Assembly (NCBI RefSeq): GCF_937941905.1
Contig: NZ_CALDGS010000076.1
Coordinates: 1-32,264 of the forward strand
Direction of reading: 5' to 3'
DNA from: an uncultured Mycolicibacterium sp.
GTDB taxonomy: Bacteria; Actinomycetota; Actinomycetes; Mycobacteriales; Mycobacteriaceae
DNA: 32,264 nucleotides
Shown piece after piece: positions 8,213-16,658 of this stretch. Within the stretch, counting starts at the first letter, position 1; every line of letters begins with the position of its first letter. Under the pieces are notes generated by a model. The model had not been told where the DNA came from, did not search any database, and saw only the letters and a list, made by a program, of their open reading frames with translations. The position numbers and the translations under genes are program-made.

Positions 8213-8259
8213 CACCGCGTTTGAACCTCTCAGGGAGGCCGATCCGTCGGCGCACTCTC

Positions 8260-8266
8260 AAGGAGG
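8260..8266 (+). promoter_or_regulatory. Shine-Dalgarno that fixes the amt start
   Basis: AAGGAGG lies 10 bases before GTG 8277 and is the strongest ribosome-binding site in this region. It argues against the longer in-frame start at 8148, which would lie inside the hairpin and operator region. Confidence 0.7.
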
Positions 8267-8276
8267 TTCACACAAA

Positions 8277-9617
8277 GTGGTATTAGCCTTACCGGACGAA
8301 GCGTTCGCCGCCTTCGACAGCGGCGACACCGCATGGGTACTCGTGAGCGCCGCGTTGGTGCTGCTGATGACGCCGGGTCTGGCGTTCTTCTACAGCGGCC
8401 TGTCCCGCGGGAAATCCGCCCTCAACATGATGATGATGAGCTTCGGCGCCCTGGGCGTCGTGAGCGTCGTCTACGTGCTGTGGGGCTACTCGATGTCGTT
8501 CTCGTCGGGGCACACCGGCGAGTCGGACATCCTCGGGATCTTCGACAACCCCTTCTCCCTGTTCGGGTTGAGCCAGTTGCTGGAGACCCGTGAGATCGAC
8601 GGTGAGGAGCTCAGCGTCATCGGTGGCTTCGGCACCGTGCCGGCCATCGTGTGGGTGGGCTTCCAGCTGACCTTCGCGGTCATCACCGTCGCCCTGATCA
8701 GCGGCGCGCTCGCCGAGCGCGTGCGGTTCGGCACCTGGCTGGTGTTCTCCGTGCTGTGGGCCACCTTCGCCTACTTCCCCCTGGCCCACATGGTCTGGGG
8801 CGGCGGCCTGCTGTCGGACGCCGAGAACGGTTTCGCCTCCTGGCTGTTCGGCTACGACGCAGAGGCCGGGGCGGCCAACGTCGCGCCGATCGACTTCGCC
8901 GGCGGCACCGTGGTGCACATCAACGCCGGTATGGCCGCGCTGGTGCTGGCGCTGATCGTGGGCAAGCGGGTCGGCTTCGGCAAGACCCCGTACCGCCCGC
9001 ACAACATCCCGTGGGTGATGCTGGGCGCGGCCCTGCTGTGGTTCGGCTGGTTCGGCTTCAACGTCGGCTCCGAGGGTGCCGCCGATGCCATCGCCGGCGC
9101 GGTGTGGGTGAACACCACCGCCGCCACCGCGGCCGCCATGCTGGGCTGGCTGCTGGTGGAGAAGCTGCGCGACGGTCACCCCACCAGCGTGGGCGCCGCC
9201 TCGGGCATCGTGGCCGGCCTGGTCGCGATCACCCCGGCCTGCGGTGCGCTGTCGCCGGTCGGCTCGCTGATCCTCGGTGTCATCGCCGGCGCCCTGTCGG
9301 CCCTGGCGGTCGGCCTGAAATACAAGTTCGGCTATGACGATTCGCTCGACGTGGTCGGTGTGCACCTGGTCGCCGGCCTGTGGGGCACCGTGGGTATCGG
9401 CCTGCTGGCCACCGAGACCGGTCTGTTCTACGGCGGCGGCATCCAGCAGCTGATCGTCCAGATCGTGATCGCCCTCGTCGCAGTGATTTTCACCGGCATC
9501 GTCACCGCGATCATCGCCCTGATCCTCAAGCCGATGGGCTGGCGGGTCAGCACCGAGGACGAGACCACCGGTATCGACGAGACCGAGCACGCCGAAACGG
9601 CTTACGAACTGGTCTGA
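8277..9617 (+). CDS. amt: Ammonium transporter
   Basis: This 446-aa Amt/Rh-family channel takes up ammonium through the cytoplasmic membrane. About eleven hydrophobic segments are visible. Conserved family stretches include MTPGLAFFYSGLSRGKSALN and FAGGTVVHINAGMAAL. The twin pore histidines appear to be H214 and H363 (GVHLVAGLWGT). Start GTG 8277 is chosen because of the strong Shine-Dalgarno at 8260-8266. The early coding sequence contains two TTA leucine codons (8283 and 8289), unusual at this GC content. The gene heads the amt-glnB-glnD operon behind a GlnR-like operator. The C-terminal tail would bind the PII protein encoded next. Confidence 0.95.
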   Translation: MVLALPDEAFAAFDSGDTAWVLVSAALVLLMTPGLAFFYSGLSRGKSALNMMMMSFGALGVVSVVYVLWGYSMSFSSGHTGESDILGIFDNPFSLFGLSQLLETREIDGEELSVIGGFGTVPAIVWVGFQLTFAVITVALISGALAERVRFGTWLVFSVLWATFAYFPLAHMVWGGGLLSDAENGFASWLFGYDAEAGAANVAPIDFAGGTVVHINAGMAALVLALIVGKRVGFGKTPYRPHNIPWVMLGAALLWFGWFGFNVGSEGAADAIAGAVWVNTTAATAAAMLGWLLVEKLRDGHPTSVGAASGIVAGLVAITPACGALSPVGSLILGVIAGALSALAVGLKYKFGYDDSLDVVGVHLVAGLWGTVGIGLLATETGLFYGGGIQQLIVQIVIALVAVIFTGIVTAIIALILKPMGWRVSTEDETTGIDETEHAETAYELV

Positions 9618-9651
9618 TCGGGAAGAATTGCCCTCAGAAGGGATGGAATAG

Positions 9652-9990
9652 ATGAAACTGATCACCGCGATCGTCAAGCCGTTCACGCTCGAAGACGTCA
9701 AGACCGGCCTGGAACAGAACGGTATCCTCGGAATGACCGTCAGTGAGGTGCAGGGCTACGGCCGGCAGAAGGGGCACACCGAGGTCTACCGGGGTGCCGA
9801 GTACTCGGTCGACTTCGTCCCCAAGGTCCGGGTGGAGGTCCTCGTCGAGGACGCCGCCGTGGACAAGGTCGTCGACGTGATCGTGCAGGCGGCACGCACC
9901 GGAAAGATCGGCGACGGCAAGGTGTGGGTCAGCCCGGTCGAGACCGTCGTCCGGGTCCGCACCGGAGAGCGGGGTGCGGACGCACTCTAG
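9652..9990 (+). CDS. glnB: Nitrogen regulatory protein PII
   Basis: This 112-aa PII signal protein (GlnB/GlnK type) forms a trimer that senses ATP/ADP and 2-oxoglutarate and gates Amt. The T-loop has Y46 and the modified residue Y51 (EVYRGAEYSVDFVPK). The C-terminal signature TGKIGDGKVWV is intact. ATG 9652 follows GAAGGGATGG with normal spacing, 34 bases after amt. Cotranscription with amt suggests a GlnK role despite the customary mycobacterial name glnB. In actinobacteria Y51 is adenylylated by GlnD rather than uridylylated; GlnD is the next gene. Sequence length and key residues are normal. Confidence 0.96.
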   Translation: MKLITAIVKPFTLEDVKTGLEQNGILGMTVSEVQGYGRQKGHTEVYRGAEYSVDFVPKVRVEVLVEDAAVDKVVDVIVQAARTGKIGDGKVWVSPVETVVRVRTGERGADAL

Positions 9991-10074
9991 GCCGCGCGTG
10001 GGCTGCCGTTGAGGTCGCCGCCCGGCCGAATCCCGTTGACATCGAAGACTGGAAAGGCTTGGGGGAGATCGACA

Positions 10075-12597
10075 ATGACACGGCAGACCCCCGGATCACG
10101 GGCCACCGGACCCGCCGCCGGAGACACCCGAGGTGTTCGGGGAACTCCGGCGGCGGGTTCCGCCGCGCCACGTCCGGCCACCGATCTGGTCGCCGCCGCC
10201 GAGCAGTTGATCCGGGGCGGGGCCAGACCGCTCGACGCAGCGGCGCTGCGCGACGCGCTGCGCGACCTCTACGAGTTCTGGCTCACCACCAAGGCCACCG
10301 AGATCGGGATCACCGCCACCAGCGGCTTCGCCATCGTCGCCACCGGCGGGCTCGGCCGCGGTGAACTCGTCCCCTACAGCGACCTCGATCTGATGCTGCT
10401 GCACGACAACATGCCGCCCGAGGTCGTCTCCGAGGTGGCCGAGAAACTCTGGTATCCCTTGTGGGACGCCAACATCCGACTCGATCACAGCGTCCGGACG
10501 GTGCCCGAGGCGCTCAAGGTGGCCGGCTCGGACATCTCCGCCGGGCTGGCCATGCTCGACGCCCGCCACATCGCCGGGGACGCCGACCTGTCCCAACTGC
10601 TTATCGGCGGCGCCCGCCGGCAGTGGCGCACCGGGATCGCCGGCCGCTTCGCCGAACTGGTCGAGGAGACCCAGGCGCGCTGGCAGCGGGCCGGCGAGAT
10701 CGCCCACCGCGCCGAGCCCGACCTGAAGTCCGGCCGCGGCGGGCTGCGGGACGTGCAGCTGCTCAACGCGCTGGCCATCGCCCAGCTCGCCGACGTCTAC
10801 CCGAGCCGGTCGCCGGCCTCGCCGATCGGCACCCTGGGCGAGGCACACCTGGCCCTGCTGAACGTGCGCACCGAACTGCACCGGGTCTCCGGCCGCGGCC
10901 GGGAGCTGCTGCTGGCCCAGCACGCCGACGAGATCGGCGCCGCCCTGGGCATCGGGGACCGGTTCGACCTGGCCCGCATGCTCTCCGACGCCGCGCGCAC
11001 CATCACCTACTACGTCGACGCCGGGCTGCGCACCGCCGCCAACGCGCTGCCGCGGCGCGGATTCGCCGCGCTGCGCCGGCCGGTGCGCCGGCCGCTGGAC
11101 GAGGGCGTGGTCGAGTACGCCGGCGAGGTCATCCTGGCCCGCGACGCCCGCCCGGAGCGCGACCCGGGACTGGTGCTGCGGGTGGCGGCCGCCTCGGCCA
11201 CCACCGGGCTGCCGATCGCCGCCTCCACGCTGGCCCGGCTGGCCGCCACCGCCCCGGAGCTGCGCACGCCCTGGCCCCGGCAGGCGCTCAAGGACCTGCT
11301 GGTGCTGCTGGCCGCCGGGCCCAACGCGGTGGCCACCATCGAGGCGCTGGACCGCACCGGGCTGTGGGGCCGGCTCTTCCCGGAGTGGGGCGCGGTGCGC
11401 GACCTGCCGCCCCGCGACGTCGTGCACATCTGGACCGTCGACCGTCACCTGGTCGAAACCGTCTCGCGGGCAGCCGCGTTCACCACCCGGGTGTCGCGGC
11501 CGGACCTGCTGCTGCTGGGTGCGCTGCTGCACGACATCGGCAAGGGCCGCGGTGGCGACCACAGCATCATCGGCGCCGAACTGGCCACCCAGATCGGCAC
11601 CCGGCTGGGGCTGTGGCCGTCGGACATCGACGTGCTCAGCAAGGTGGTGCGCTACCACCTGCTGCTGCCGGAGACCGCGACCCGCCGCGACCTGGCCGAC
11701 CCCAAGACGATCGACGCGGTGGTGGCCGCCATCGACGGCGACTCGGTGGTGCTCGAGCTGCTGCACACGCTGGCCGAGGCCGACGCGCTGGCCACCGGGC
11801 CGGGGGTGTGGGGCGACTGGAAGGCCGCCCTCATCGGCGATCTGGTGCGCCGCTGCCGGCTGGTGATGGCCGGCGAACCGCTGCCGCAGCCCGACCCGAT
11901 CGACCCGGCGCTGCTGGAGCTGGCCTCCGACCACGGCGTGCACGTCGAGCTGCGCCCCGGCGACGGTCAGCACCTCTACGACGTCGTGCTGGTCGCCCCG
12001 GACCGGCGCGGCCTGCTGTCCAAGGCCGCCGGGGTGCTCGCGCTCAACTCGCTGCGGGTGCACTCGGCGTCGGTCAACAGCCGCGACGGCATGGCCATCA
12101 ACACCTTCGTCGTCTCACCGCACTTCGGCAGCCCGCCGGCCGCCGAGCTGCTGCGCCAGCAGTTCATCCTGGCGCTCAGCGGCGACCTCGACGTGGTGGG
12201 CACCCTCGAGCACCGGGAGGCCGAGGCGGCCGCCTCGCCCAGCCGGGCCGGGGTGCCGGGCGCCTCCCCGGCGCCCGCCCAGGTGCCCGCCCCGCCGCGG
12301 GTGCTGTGGTCGGACGGCGCGGTGCCGGGCGAGCTGATCGTGCAGATCCGCACCGTCGACCGCACCGGGCTGCTGTCGCGGCTGACGGCGGTGTTCGAGC
12401 GCGACGGGGTCGACATCGTCTGGGCCAAGGTCAACACCCTGGGCTCGTCGGTGCTCGACGCGTTCTGCATCGCGGTGGCCCCGGAGAGCGCGATGACGAT
12501 CCGGGAACGGCTCGAACACGACCTGTACGCGGTGCTGCCCACCCCGCCCGCCAAGAACGAGGCCGGGGAGTCCGGCACGGTGTCGGAGGCCAGTTGA
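10075..12597 (+). CDS. glnD: PII nucleotidyltransferase GlnD
   Basis: This 840-aa bifunctional enzyme modifies and demodifies PII according to nitrogen status; in mycobacteria it is an adenylyltransferase. The N-terminal nucleotidyltransferase domain has GGLGRGELVPYSDLD from residue 91, with metal ligands D103 and D105. A GlnD-specific helical region follows. The HD hydrolase domain has H486-D487 in LHDIGKGRGGDHS. Two C-terminal ACT domains begin near residues 634 and 752, separated by an Ala/Pro-rich linker. ATG 10075 is preceded by GGGGGAG (10061-10067). An in-frame start 22 codons upstream lacks support. It is the third gene of the operon, 84 bases after glnB. Confidence 0.95.
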   Translation: MTRQTPGSRATGPAAGDTRGVRGTPAAGSAAPRPATDLVAAAEQLIRGGARPLDAAALRDALRDLYEFWLTTKATEIGITATSGFAIVATGGLGRGELVPYSDLDLMLLHDNMPPEVVSEVAEKLWYPLWDANIRLDHSVRTVPEALKVAGSDISAGLAMLDARHIAGDADLSQLLIGGARRQWRTGIAGRFAELVEETQARWQRAGEIAHRAEPDLKSGRGGLRDVQLLNALAIAQLADVYPSRSPASPIGTLGEAHLALLNVRTELHRVSGRGRELLLAQHADEIGAALGIGDRFDLARMLSDAARTITYYVDAGLRTAANALPRRGFAALRRPVRRPLDEGVVEYAGEVILARDARPERDPGLVLRVAAASATTGLPIAASTLARLAATAPELRTPWPRQALKDLLVLLAAGPNAVATIEALDRTGLWGRLFPEWGAVRDLPPRDVVHIWTVDRHLVETVSRAAAFTTRVSRPDLLLLGALLHDIGKGRGGDHSIIGAELATQIGTRLGLWPSDIDVLSKVVRYHLLLPETATRRDLADPKTIDAVVAAIDGDSVVLELLHTLAEADALATGPGVWGDWKAALIGDLVRRCRLVMAGEPLPQPDPIDPALLELASDHGVHVELRPGDGQHLYDVVLVAPDRRGLLSKAAGVLALNSLRVHSASVNSRDGMAINTFVVSPHFGSPPAAELLRQQFILALSGDLDVVGTLEHREAEAAASPSRAGVPGASPAPAQVPAPPRVLWSDGAVPGELIVQIRTVDRTGLLSRLTAVFERDGVDIVWAKVNTLGSSVLDAFCIAVAPESAMTIRERLEHDLYAVLPTPPAKNEAGESGTVSEAS

Positions 12598-12627
12598 GCG
12601 CGCCGACGGCGGGCCGGCCCGGACCGT

Positions 12628-12633
12628 TAAGCT
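12628..12633 (+). promoter_or_regulatory. -10 box (TAAGCT) for leaderless ffh mRNA
   Basis: TAAGCT fits TANNNT and ends 6 bases before GTG 12640. There is no Shine-Dalgarno in the gap, so a leaderless ffh transcript is likely. Confidence 0.5.
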
Positions 12634-12639
12634 GGCGAC

Positions 12640-14205
12640 GTGTTTGAAACCCTGTCCGACCGGCTGACCGGTGCCCTGCAGAACCTGCGCGGCAAGGGCC
12701 GGCTGACCGACGCCGACATCGACGCCACCATGCGCGAGATCCGGCTGGCCCTGCTCGAGGCCGACGTCTCGCTGCCGGTGGTGCGTTCGTTCGTCGCTCG
12801 GGTCAAGGAGCGGGCCAAGGGGGCGGAGGTCTCGGCCGCGCTCAACCCGGCGCAGCAGGTGGTCAAGATCGTCAACGAGGAGCTCATCGCGATCCTCGGC
12901 GGCGAGACCCGTCCGCTGCGGTTCGCCAAGAACCCGCCGACGGTCATCATGCTCGCCGGTCTGCAGGGTTCGGGTAAGACCACCCTGGCCGGCAAGCTGG
13001 CCAAGTGGCTGCGCGGCAAGGGCCACAACCCGCTGCTGGTGGCCTGCGACCTGCAGCGGCCCGGCGCGGTCAACCAGCTGCAGGTCGTCGGTGAGCGGGC
13101 CGGGGTGGCGGTGTTCGCGCCGCATCCGGGCACCTCGCCGCAGGGCGAGGCGGAGGCCGGCCCGGGCGACCCGGTCGCCGTCGCGGCCGCCGGTGTGGCC
13201 GAGGCGAAGGCCAAGCTCTACGACGTCGTCATCGTCGACACCGCCGGCCGGCTCGGCATCGACGACGAGCTGATGCGCCAGGCCGCGGCCATCCGCGACG
13301 CGGTCGACCCGGACGAGGTGCTGTTCGTCCTCGACGCCATGATCGGCCAGGACGCGGTCACCACCGCCGAGGCGTTCCGCGAGGGCGTGGGCTTCACCGG
13401 CGTGGTGCTGACCAAGCTCGACGGCGACGCCCGCGGCGGTGCGGCGCTGAGCGTCCGCGAGGTCACCGGGGTGCCGATCCTGTTCGCCTCGGCGGGGGAG
13501 AAGCTCGACGACTTCGACGTCTTCCACCCGGACCGGATGGCCGGCCGGATCCTGGGCATGGGCGACGTGCTCACCCTCATCGAGCAGGCCGAGCAGGTCT
13601 TCGACGCGCAGAAGGCCGAGGAGGCCGCGCACAAGATCGGCAGCGGCGAGCTGACGCTGGAGGACTTCCTCGAGCAGATGCTGGCCATCCGCAAGATGGG
13701 CCCGATCGCCAACCTGCTCGGCATGCTGCCCGGCGCGGGCCAGATGAAGGATGCGCTGGCCGCGGTCGACGACAAGCACCTCGACCGCATCCAGGCGATC
13801 ATCCGCGGCATGACCCCGGAGGAGCGGGCCAACCCGAAGATCATCGACGCCTCCCGCCGGCAGCGCATCGCGAAGGGCTCCGGCGTCACGGTCGCCGAGG
13901 TGAACCAGCTCGTCGAGCGGTTCTTCGAGGCCCGCAAGATGATGTCGGCGATGGCCGGCCAGATGGGGCTGCCGTTCGGCCGCAAGAACACCAAGAAGGC
14001 GGCCAAGAACAAGAAGAAGCAGAAGGGCAGGAAGAAGGGCGGACCGACGCCGCCGAAGCTCAAGGGCAGCCCGTTCGGCGCGGGCATGCCGAACCTGCCG
14101 GGTGGCTTCCCGGACCTGTCGAACATGCCCAAGGGGCTCGACGAGCTGCCGCCGGGGCTGGCCGACTTCGACCTGTCGAAGCTGAAGTTCCCCAACCAGA
14201 AGTAG
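12640..14205 (+). CDS. ffh: Signal recognition particle protein Ffh
   Basis: This 521-aa SRP54/Ffh GTPase binds signal sequences and 4.5S RNA and delivers ribosomes to FtsY. The N domain (1-90) is followed by the G domain with Walker A GLQGSGKTT at 107-115, DTAGR at 200-204 and TKLDGDARGG at 258-267. The methionine-rich M domain contains GMLPGAG and the RNA-binding GSGVTVAEVNQL helix. A lysine cluster (around residues 450-468) and a Gly/Pro/Met tail extend the C-terminus, making it longer than the 450-aa E. coli protein, as is usual in actinobacteria. The amidohydrolase gene starts 3 bases after its stop. Confidence 0.97.
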   Translation: MFETLSDRLTGALQNLRGKGRLTDADIDATMREIRLALLEADVSLPVVRSFVARVKERAKGAEVSAALNPAQQVVKIVNEELIAILGGETRPLRFAKNPPTVIMLAGLQGSGKTTLAGKLAKWLRGKGHNPLLVACDLQRPGAVNQLQVVGERAGVAVFAPHPGTSPQGEAEAGPGDPVAVAAAGVAEAKAKLYDVVIVDTAGRLGIDDELMRQAAAIRDAVDPDEVLFVLDAMIGQDAVTTAEAFREGVGFTGVVLTKLDGDARGGAALSVREVTGVPILFASAGEKLDDFDVFHPDRMAGRILGMGDVLTLIEQAEQVFDAQKAEEAAHKIGSGELTLEDFLEQMLAIRKMGPIANLLGMLPGAGQMKDALAAVDDKHLDRIQAIIRGMTPEERANPKIIDASRRQRIAKGSGVTVAEVNQLVERFFEARKMMSAMAGQMGLPFGRKNTKKAAKNKKKQKGRKKGGPTPPKLKGSPFGAGMPNLPGGFPDLSNMPKGLDELPPGLADFDLSKLKFPNQK

Positions 14206-14208
14206 GCC

Positions 14209-15309
14209 GTGAAGCTGCACGTCCGCGGGATCGGCCTGCCCGACGAACAGCCGGTCGACTGGTGGATCGTCGACGGGGTGCTCAGCGCCGAGCCGGTGGC
14301 CGGGGCCGAGACGGTGTTCGGCGCCGACGGGTACGGCGGCTGGATCATCCCCGGCCTGGTCGACGCGCACTGCCACGTCGGGCTCGGTGAGCATGGGCCG
14401 CTGAACGACCTCGACGACTGCGTGGCGCAGGCCGCGACCGAGCGCGACGCCGGGGCGCTGCTGCTGCGCGACGCCGGCTCGCCGATCGACACCCGGCCGC
14501 TGGCGCACCGCCACGACCTGCCCGAGATCATCCGGGCCGGACGCCACCTGGCCCGCCCCAAGCGCTACTCGCGCGGGTTCGCCGTCGAACTCGAGGACGA
14601 GTGGCAGCTGCCCGCGGCCGTCGCCGAGCAGGCCCGCCGCGGCGACGGCTGGGTCAAGCTCGTCGGTGACTGGATCGACCGGGGCGTGGGGGACCTGGCG
14701 CCGCTGTGGTCCGACGAGGTGCTCAAGGCCGCGATCGACGCGGCGCACGCCGAGGGGGCCCGGGTCACCGCGCACGTGTTCGGCGAGGACGCGCTGCCCG
14801 GGCTGATCAGGGCCGGCATCGACTGCATCGAGCACGGCACCGGCCTGACCGAGGACCACATCGATCTCATGGTCGAGCACGGCACCGCGCTGGTGCCGAC
14901 GCTGATCAACATCGACAACTTCCCGGGCATCGCCGACTCGGCCGACCGTTACCCGGTCTACGCGGCACACATGCGGGACCTGTACGCGCGGTGCCGCGAC
15001 CGCATCGGCGCGGCCCGGGAGGCCGGGGTGCCGATCTACGCCGGCACCGACGCGGGCAGCATGGTCGCCCACGGCCGCATCGGTGACGAGATCGAGGCGC
15101 TCAAGGGCATCGGCATGACCCCGACCCAGGCGCTGGGCGCGGCGTGCTGGGACGCCCGCGCCTGGCTGGGCCGGCCCGGGCTGGAACCCGGCGCGCCGGC
15201 GGATCTGGTGTGCTACCGCGAGGATCCCCGGCTGGGTCCGGGCGTGCTGCGGCGGCCGGATCTGGTCGTCCTGCGCGGCCGGGTCTACCCGGGCGGTCAG
15301 ACCGCCTGA
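14209..15309 (+). CDS. Amidohydrolase family protein (Rv2915c-like)
   Basis: This 366-aa metal-dependent amidohydrolase has a full set of likely metal ligands: H54 and H56 in DAHCHVG, K150 in GWVKLVGDW (a candidate carboxylated lysine), H189 in VTAHVFG, H209 in IEHGTGL and D281 in GTDAGS. The pattern is closest to imidazolonepropionase/prolidase-like members of the superfamily. The C-terminal ADLVCYREDP returns to the small beta-sandwich domain. The substrate cannot be inferred. GTG 14209 lies 3 bases after the ffh stop, so the two genes are likely cotranscribed. Its 3' end overlaps the convergent carboxypeptidase gene by 13 bases. Confidence 0.88.
   Translation: MKLHVRGIGLPDEQPVDWWIVDGVLSAEPVAGAETVFGADGYGGWIIPGLVDAHCHVGLGEHGPLNDLDDCVAQAATERDAGALLLRDAGSPIDTRPLAHRHDLPEIIRAGRHLARPKRYSRGFAVELEDEWQLPAAVAEQARRGDGWVKLVGDWIDRGVGDLAPLWSDEVLKAAIDAAHAEGARVTAHVFGEDALPGLIRAGIDCIEHGTGLTEDHIDLMVEHGTALVPTLINIDNFPGIADSADRYPVYAAHMRDLYARCRDRIGAAREAGVPIYAGTDAGSMVAHGRIGDEIEALKGIGMTPTQALGAACWDARAWLGRPGLEPGAPADLVCYREDPRLGPGVLRRPDLVVLRGRVYPGGQTA
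15292..15306. terminator. Small hairpin in the convergent gene overlap
   Basis: GGCGGT-CAG-ACCGCC is a perfect 6-bp stem with a 3-nt loop. It sits exactly where the amidohydrolase and carboxypeptidase genes overlap tail to tail. It could act as a bidirectional terminator, but the stem is short and no U-tract is present. Confidence 0.3.
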
Positions 15310-16124
15310 CGCAGCTGGGCGAAGCCCCAGTCGAGCAGCCCGATGGCCTGCCCGTACAGGTCGCCGGTGCCGTACATCTGCACCACCACCAGCCGCCGGC
15401 CGTCCCGCTCCGCGGCGCCGACGTAGGTCTTGCGCGCCAGGTTGGTGAACCCGGTCTTGCCGCCCAGCGTGCCCGGATAGCGGGCCAGCAGCTGGTTCTG
15501 GTTGGTCAGCGTCCTGCCCGGGAACGGCGCGGTGGGCGAGCGCATGATCTGCGCGACGAGCGGATACCGCAGGGCGGCACGGAAGATCACCGCGAGATCG
15601 TGCGGGGTGGTGACCGACTCCCAGCCCGGGCCGTCCAGGCCGGACGGGCTGGAGGCCTTGGTGTGCCGGGCGCCGACCTGTGCGGCCTTGCGGTTCATCG
15701 CCGCCACCGCGGCGCGCTGACCGCCGAGCATGTCGGCCAGCATGTTGGCCGCGTCGTTGCCGGACACCATCAGCAGCGCCGACAGCAGTTGGCGGGTGGT
15801 GTAGGCGCGGCCGGGTTCCAGCCCCACGCAGGAACATTCGACCTTGGTGTGGGATGCGTTGGCGCGGGCCCAGGAATCCGGGTGCAGGTGGTCGAGCACC
15901 ACCATGGCCAGCAGTACCTTGATCGTGCTGGCCGGGGCGTGCGGTTCATATGGGTTGCGGCTGGCGAGGATTCGGCCGCTGTCCAGGTCGGCGAGCAGCC
16001 AGGCCCGGGCGGGGCCGTCGGGCGGGCCGGGCAGCGCCTGCGGCTGGGCGGCCGCCACGGGTGCCGGCACACAGCACAGCACCAGCAAGGCCGCCAACGC
16101 CTTTCGCAACCACCCGGCACGCAC
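15297..16124 (-). CDS. dacB2: D-alanyl-D-alanine carboxypeptidase (DacB2-type, PBP5 family)
   Basis: This is a 275-aa S11 D,D-carboxypeptidase that trims peptidoglycan stem peptides outside the membrane. The signal peptide WLRKALAALLVLCCVPAPVAAA is near the N-terminus. Penicillin-binding motifs are intact: S66-TI-K69 (SxxK), S121-G-N123 and K223-T-G225. Two cysteines in ECSC (residues 97-99) match a pair in M. tuberculosis Rv2911. GTG 16124 is preferred: a TACGCT -10 lies 8 bases upstream and it gives a normal short signal peptide. A farther in-frame ATG at 16196 would add 24 charged residues. It lacks the C-terminal amphipathic anchor of E. coli PBP5. Confidence 0.92.
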   Translation of the reverse strand: MRAGWLRKALAALLVLCCVPAPVAAAQPQALPGPPDGPARAWLLADLDSGRILASRNPYEPHAPASTIKVLLAMVVLDHLHPDSWARANASHTKVECSCVGLEPGRAYTTRQLLSALLMVSGNDAANMLADMLGGQRAAVAAMNRKAAQVGARHTKASSPSGLDGPGWESVTTPHDLAVIFRAALRYPLVAQIMRSPTAPFPGRTLTNQNQLLARYPGTLGGKTGFTNLARKTYVGAAERDGRRLVVVQMYGTGDLYGQAIGLLDWGFAQLRQAV

Positions 16125-16132
16125 GACCGCCG

Positions 16133-16138
16133 AGCGTA
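16133..16138 (-). promoter_or_regulatory. -10 box (TACGCT) for the carboxypeptidase gene
   Basis: On the minus strand TACGCT fits TANNNT and ends 8 bases before GTG 16124. This gives a likely leaderless transcript and supports the shorter start. The same hexamer is the -10 of lepB in this window. Confidence 0.45.
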
Positions 16139-16231
16139 GCCGCGCGCAGACACGCCGGTGCCGCGTTGCGGTCTCGCTTGCGTTGCGAATCGGCAACCCC
16201 GGCGTGCTCCGCGCAGTGTTGAATGGGCCAC

Positions 16232-16651
16232 ATGCTGAGCCTCAACGAGATCTCCGACCGCCTCGAAATCCAGCAGCTCATGGTCGACTACTCGTCGGCC
16301 ATCGACCAGCGCCGGTTCGACGACCTGGACCGGGTGTTCACCCCGGACGCCTACATCGACTACCGCGCCACCGGCGGCATCGCCGGCCACTACCCGGAGG
16401 TCAAGCGCTGGCTGGCCGAGGTGCTGCCGAACTTCCCGGCCTACGCCCACCTGCTGGGCAACTTCGACGTGCGCATCGACGGCGACACTGCGACGTCGCG
16501 CACGTTGTGTTTCAACCCGATGGTGTTGTCCGATGAAGACAAGCAGGTGCTGTTCATCGGCCTGTGGTATGAGGACGAGTTCGTGCGCACCCCGCAGGGC
16601 TGGCGGATGATCAAGCGAGTGGAGACGAAGTGTTTCGACCGGATGGTGTAG
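16232..16651 (+). CDS. SnoaL-like / nuclear transport factor 2-fold protein (Rv2910c-like)
   Basis: This 139-aa protein has an NTF2-like cone fold typical of the SnoaL_4 group. It begins with the helix pattern EISDRLEIQQLMVDYSSAID, followed by RFDDLDRVFTPDAYIDY, a segment seen in the limonene-epoxide-hydrolase, scytalone-dehydratase and SnoaL families. Late strands include GLWYEDEFVRTPQGWRMIKR. Catalytic function and ligand are unknown. Two starts are possible: ATG 16223 and ATG 16232. The latter is 7 bases after a -10-like TTGAAT (16219-16224) and suits a leaderless transcript. It diverges from the carboxypeptidase gene and is followed by mgtE after 7 bases, so the two may be cotranscribed. 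Confidence 0.85.
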   Translation: MLSLNEISDRLEIQQLMVDYSSAIDQRRFDDLDRVFTPDAYIDYRATGGIAGHYPEVKRWLAEVLPNFPAYAHLLGNFDVRIDGDTATSRTLCFNPMVLSDEDKQVLFIGLWYEDEFVRTPQGWRMIKRVETKCFDRMV

Positions 16652-16658
16652 CGCGCCG

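Noticed and set aside
12115..15837. Minus-strand open frame of about 1240 codons across glnD, ffh, the amidohydrolase and the carboxypeptidase
   Set aside because: It crosses several well-supported genes in other frames and has no recognisable domain. It is a composition artefact.
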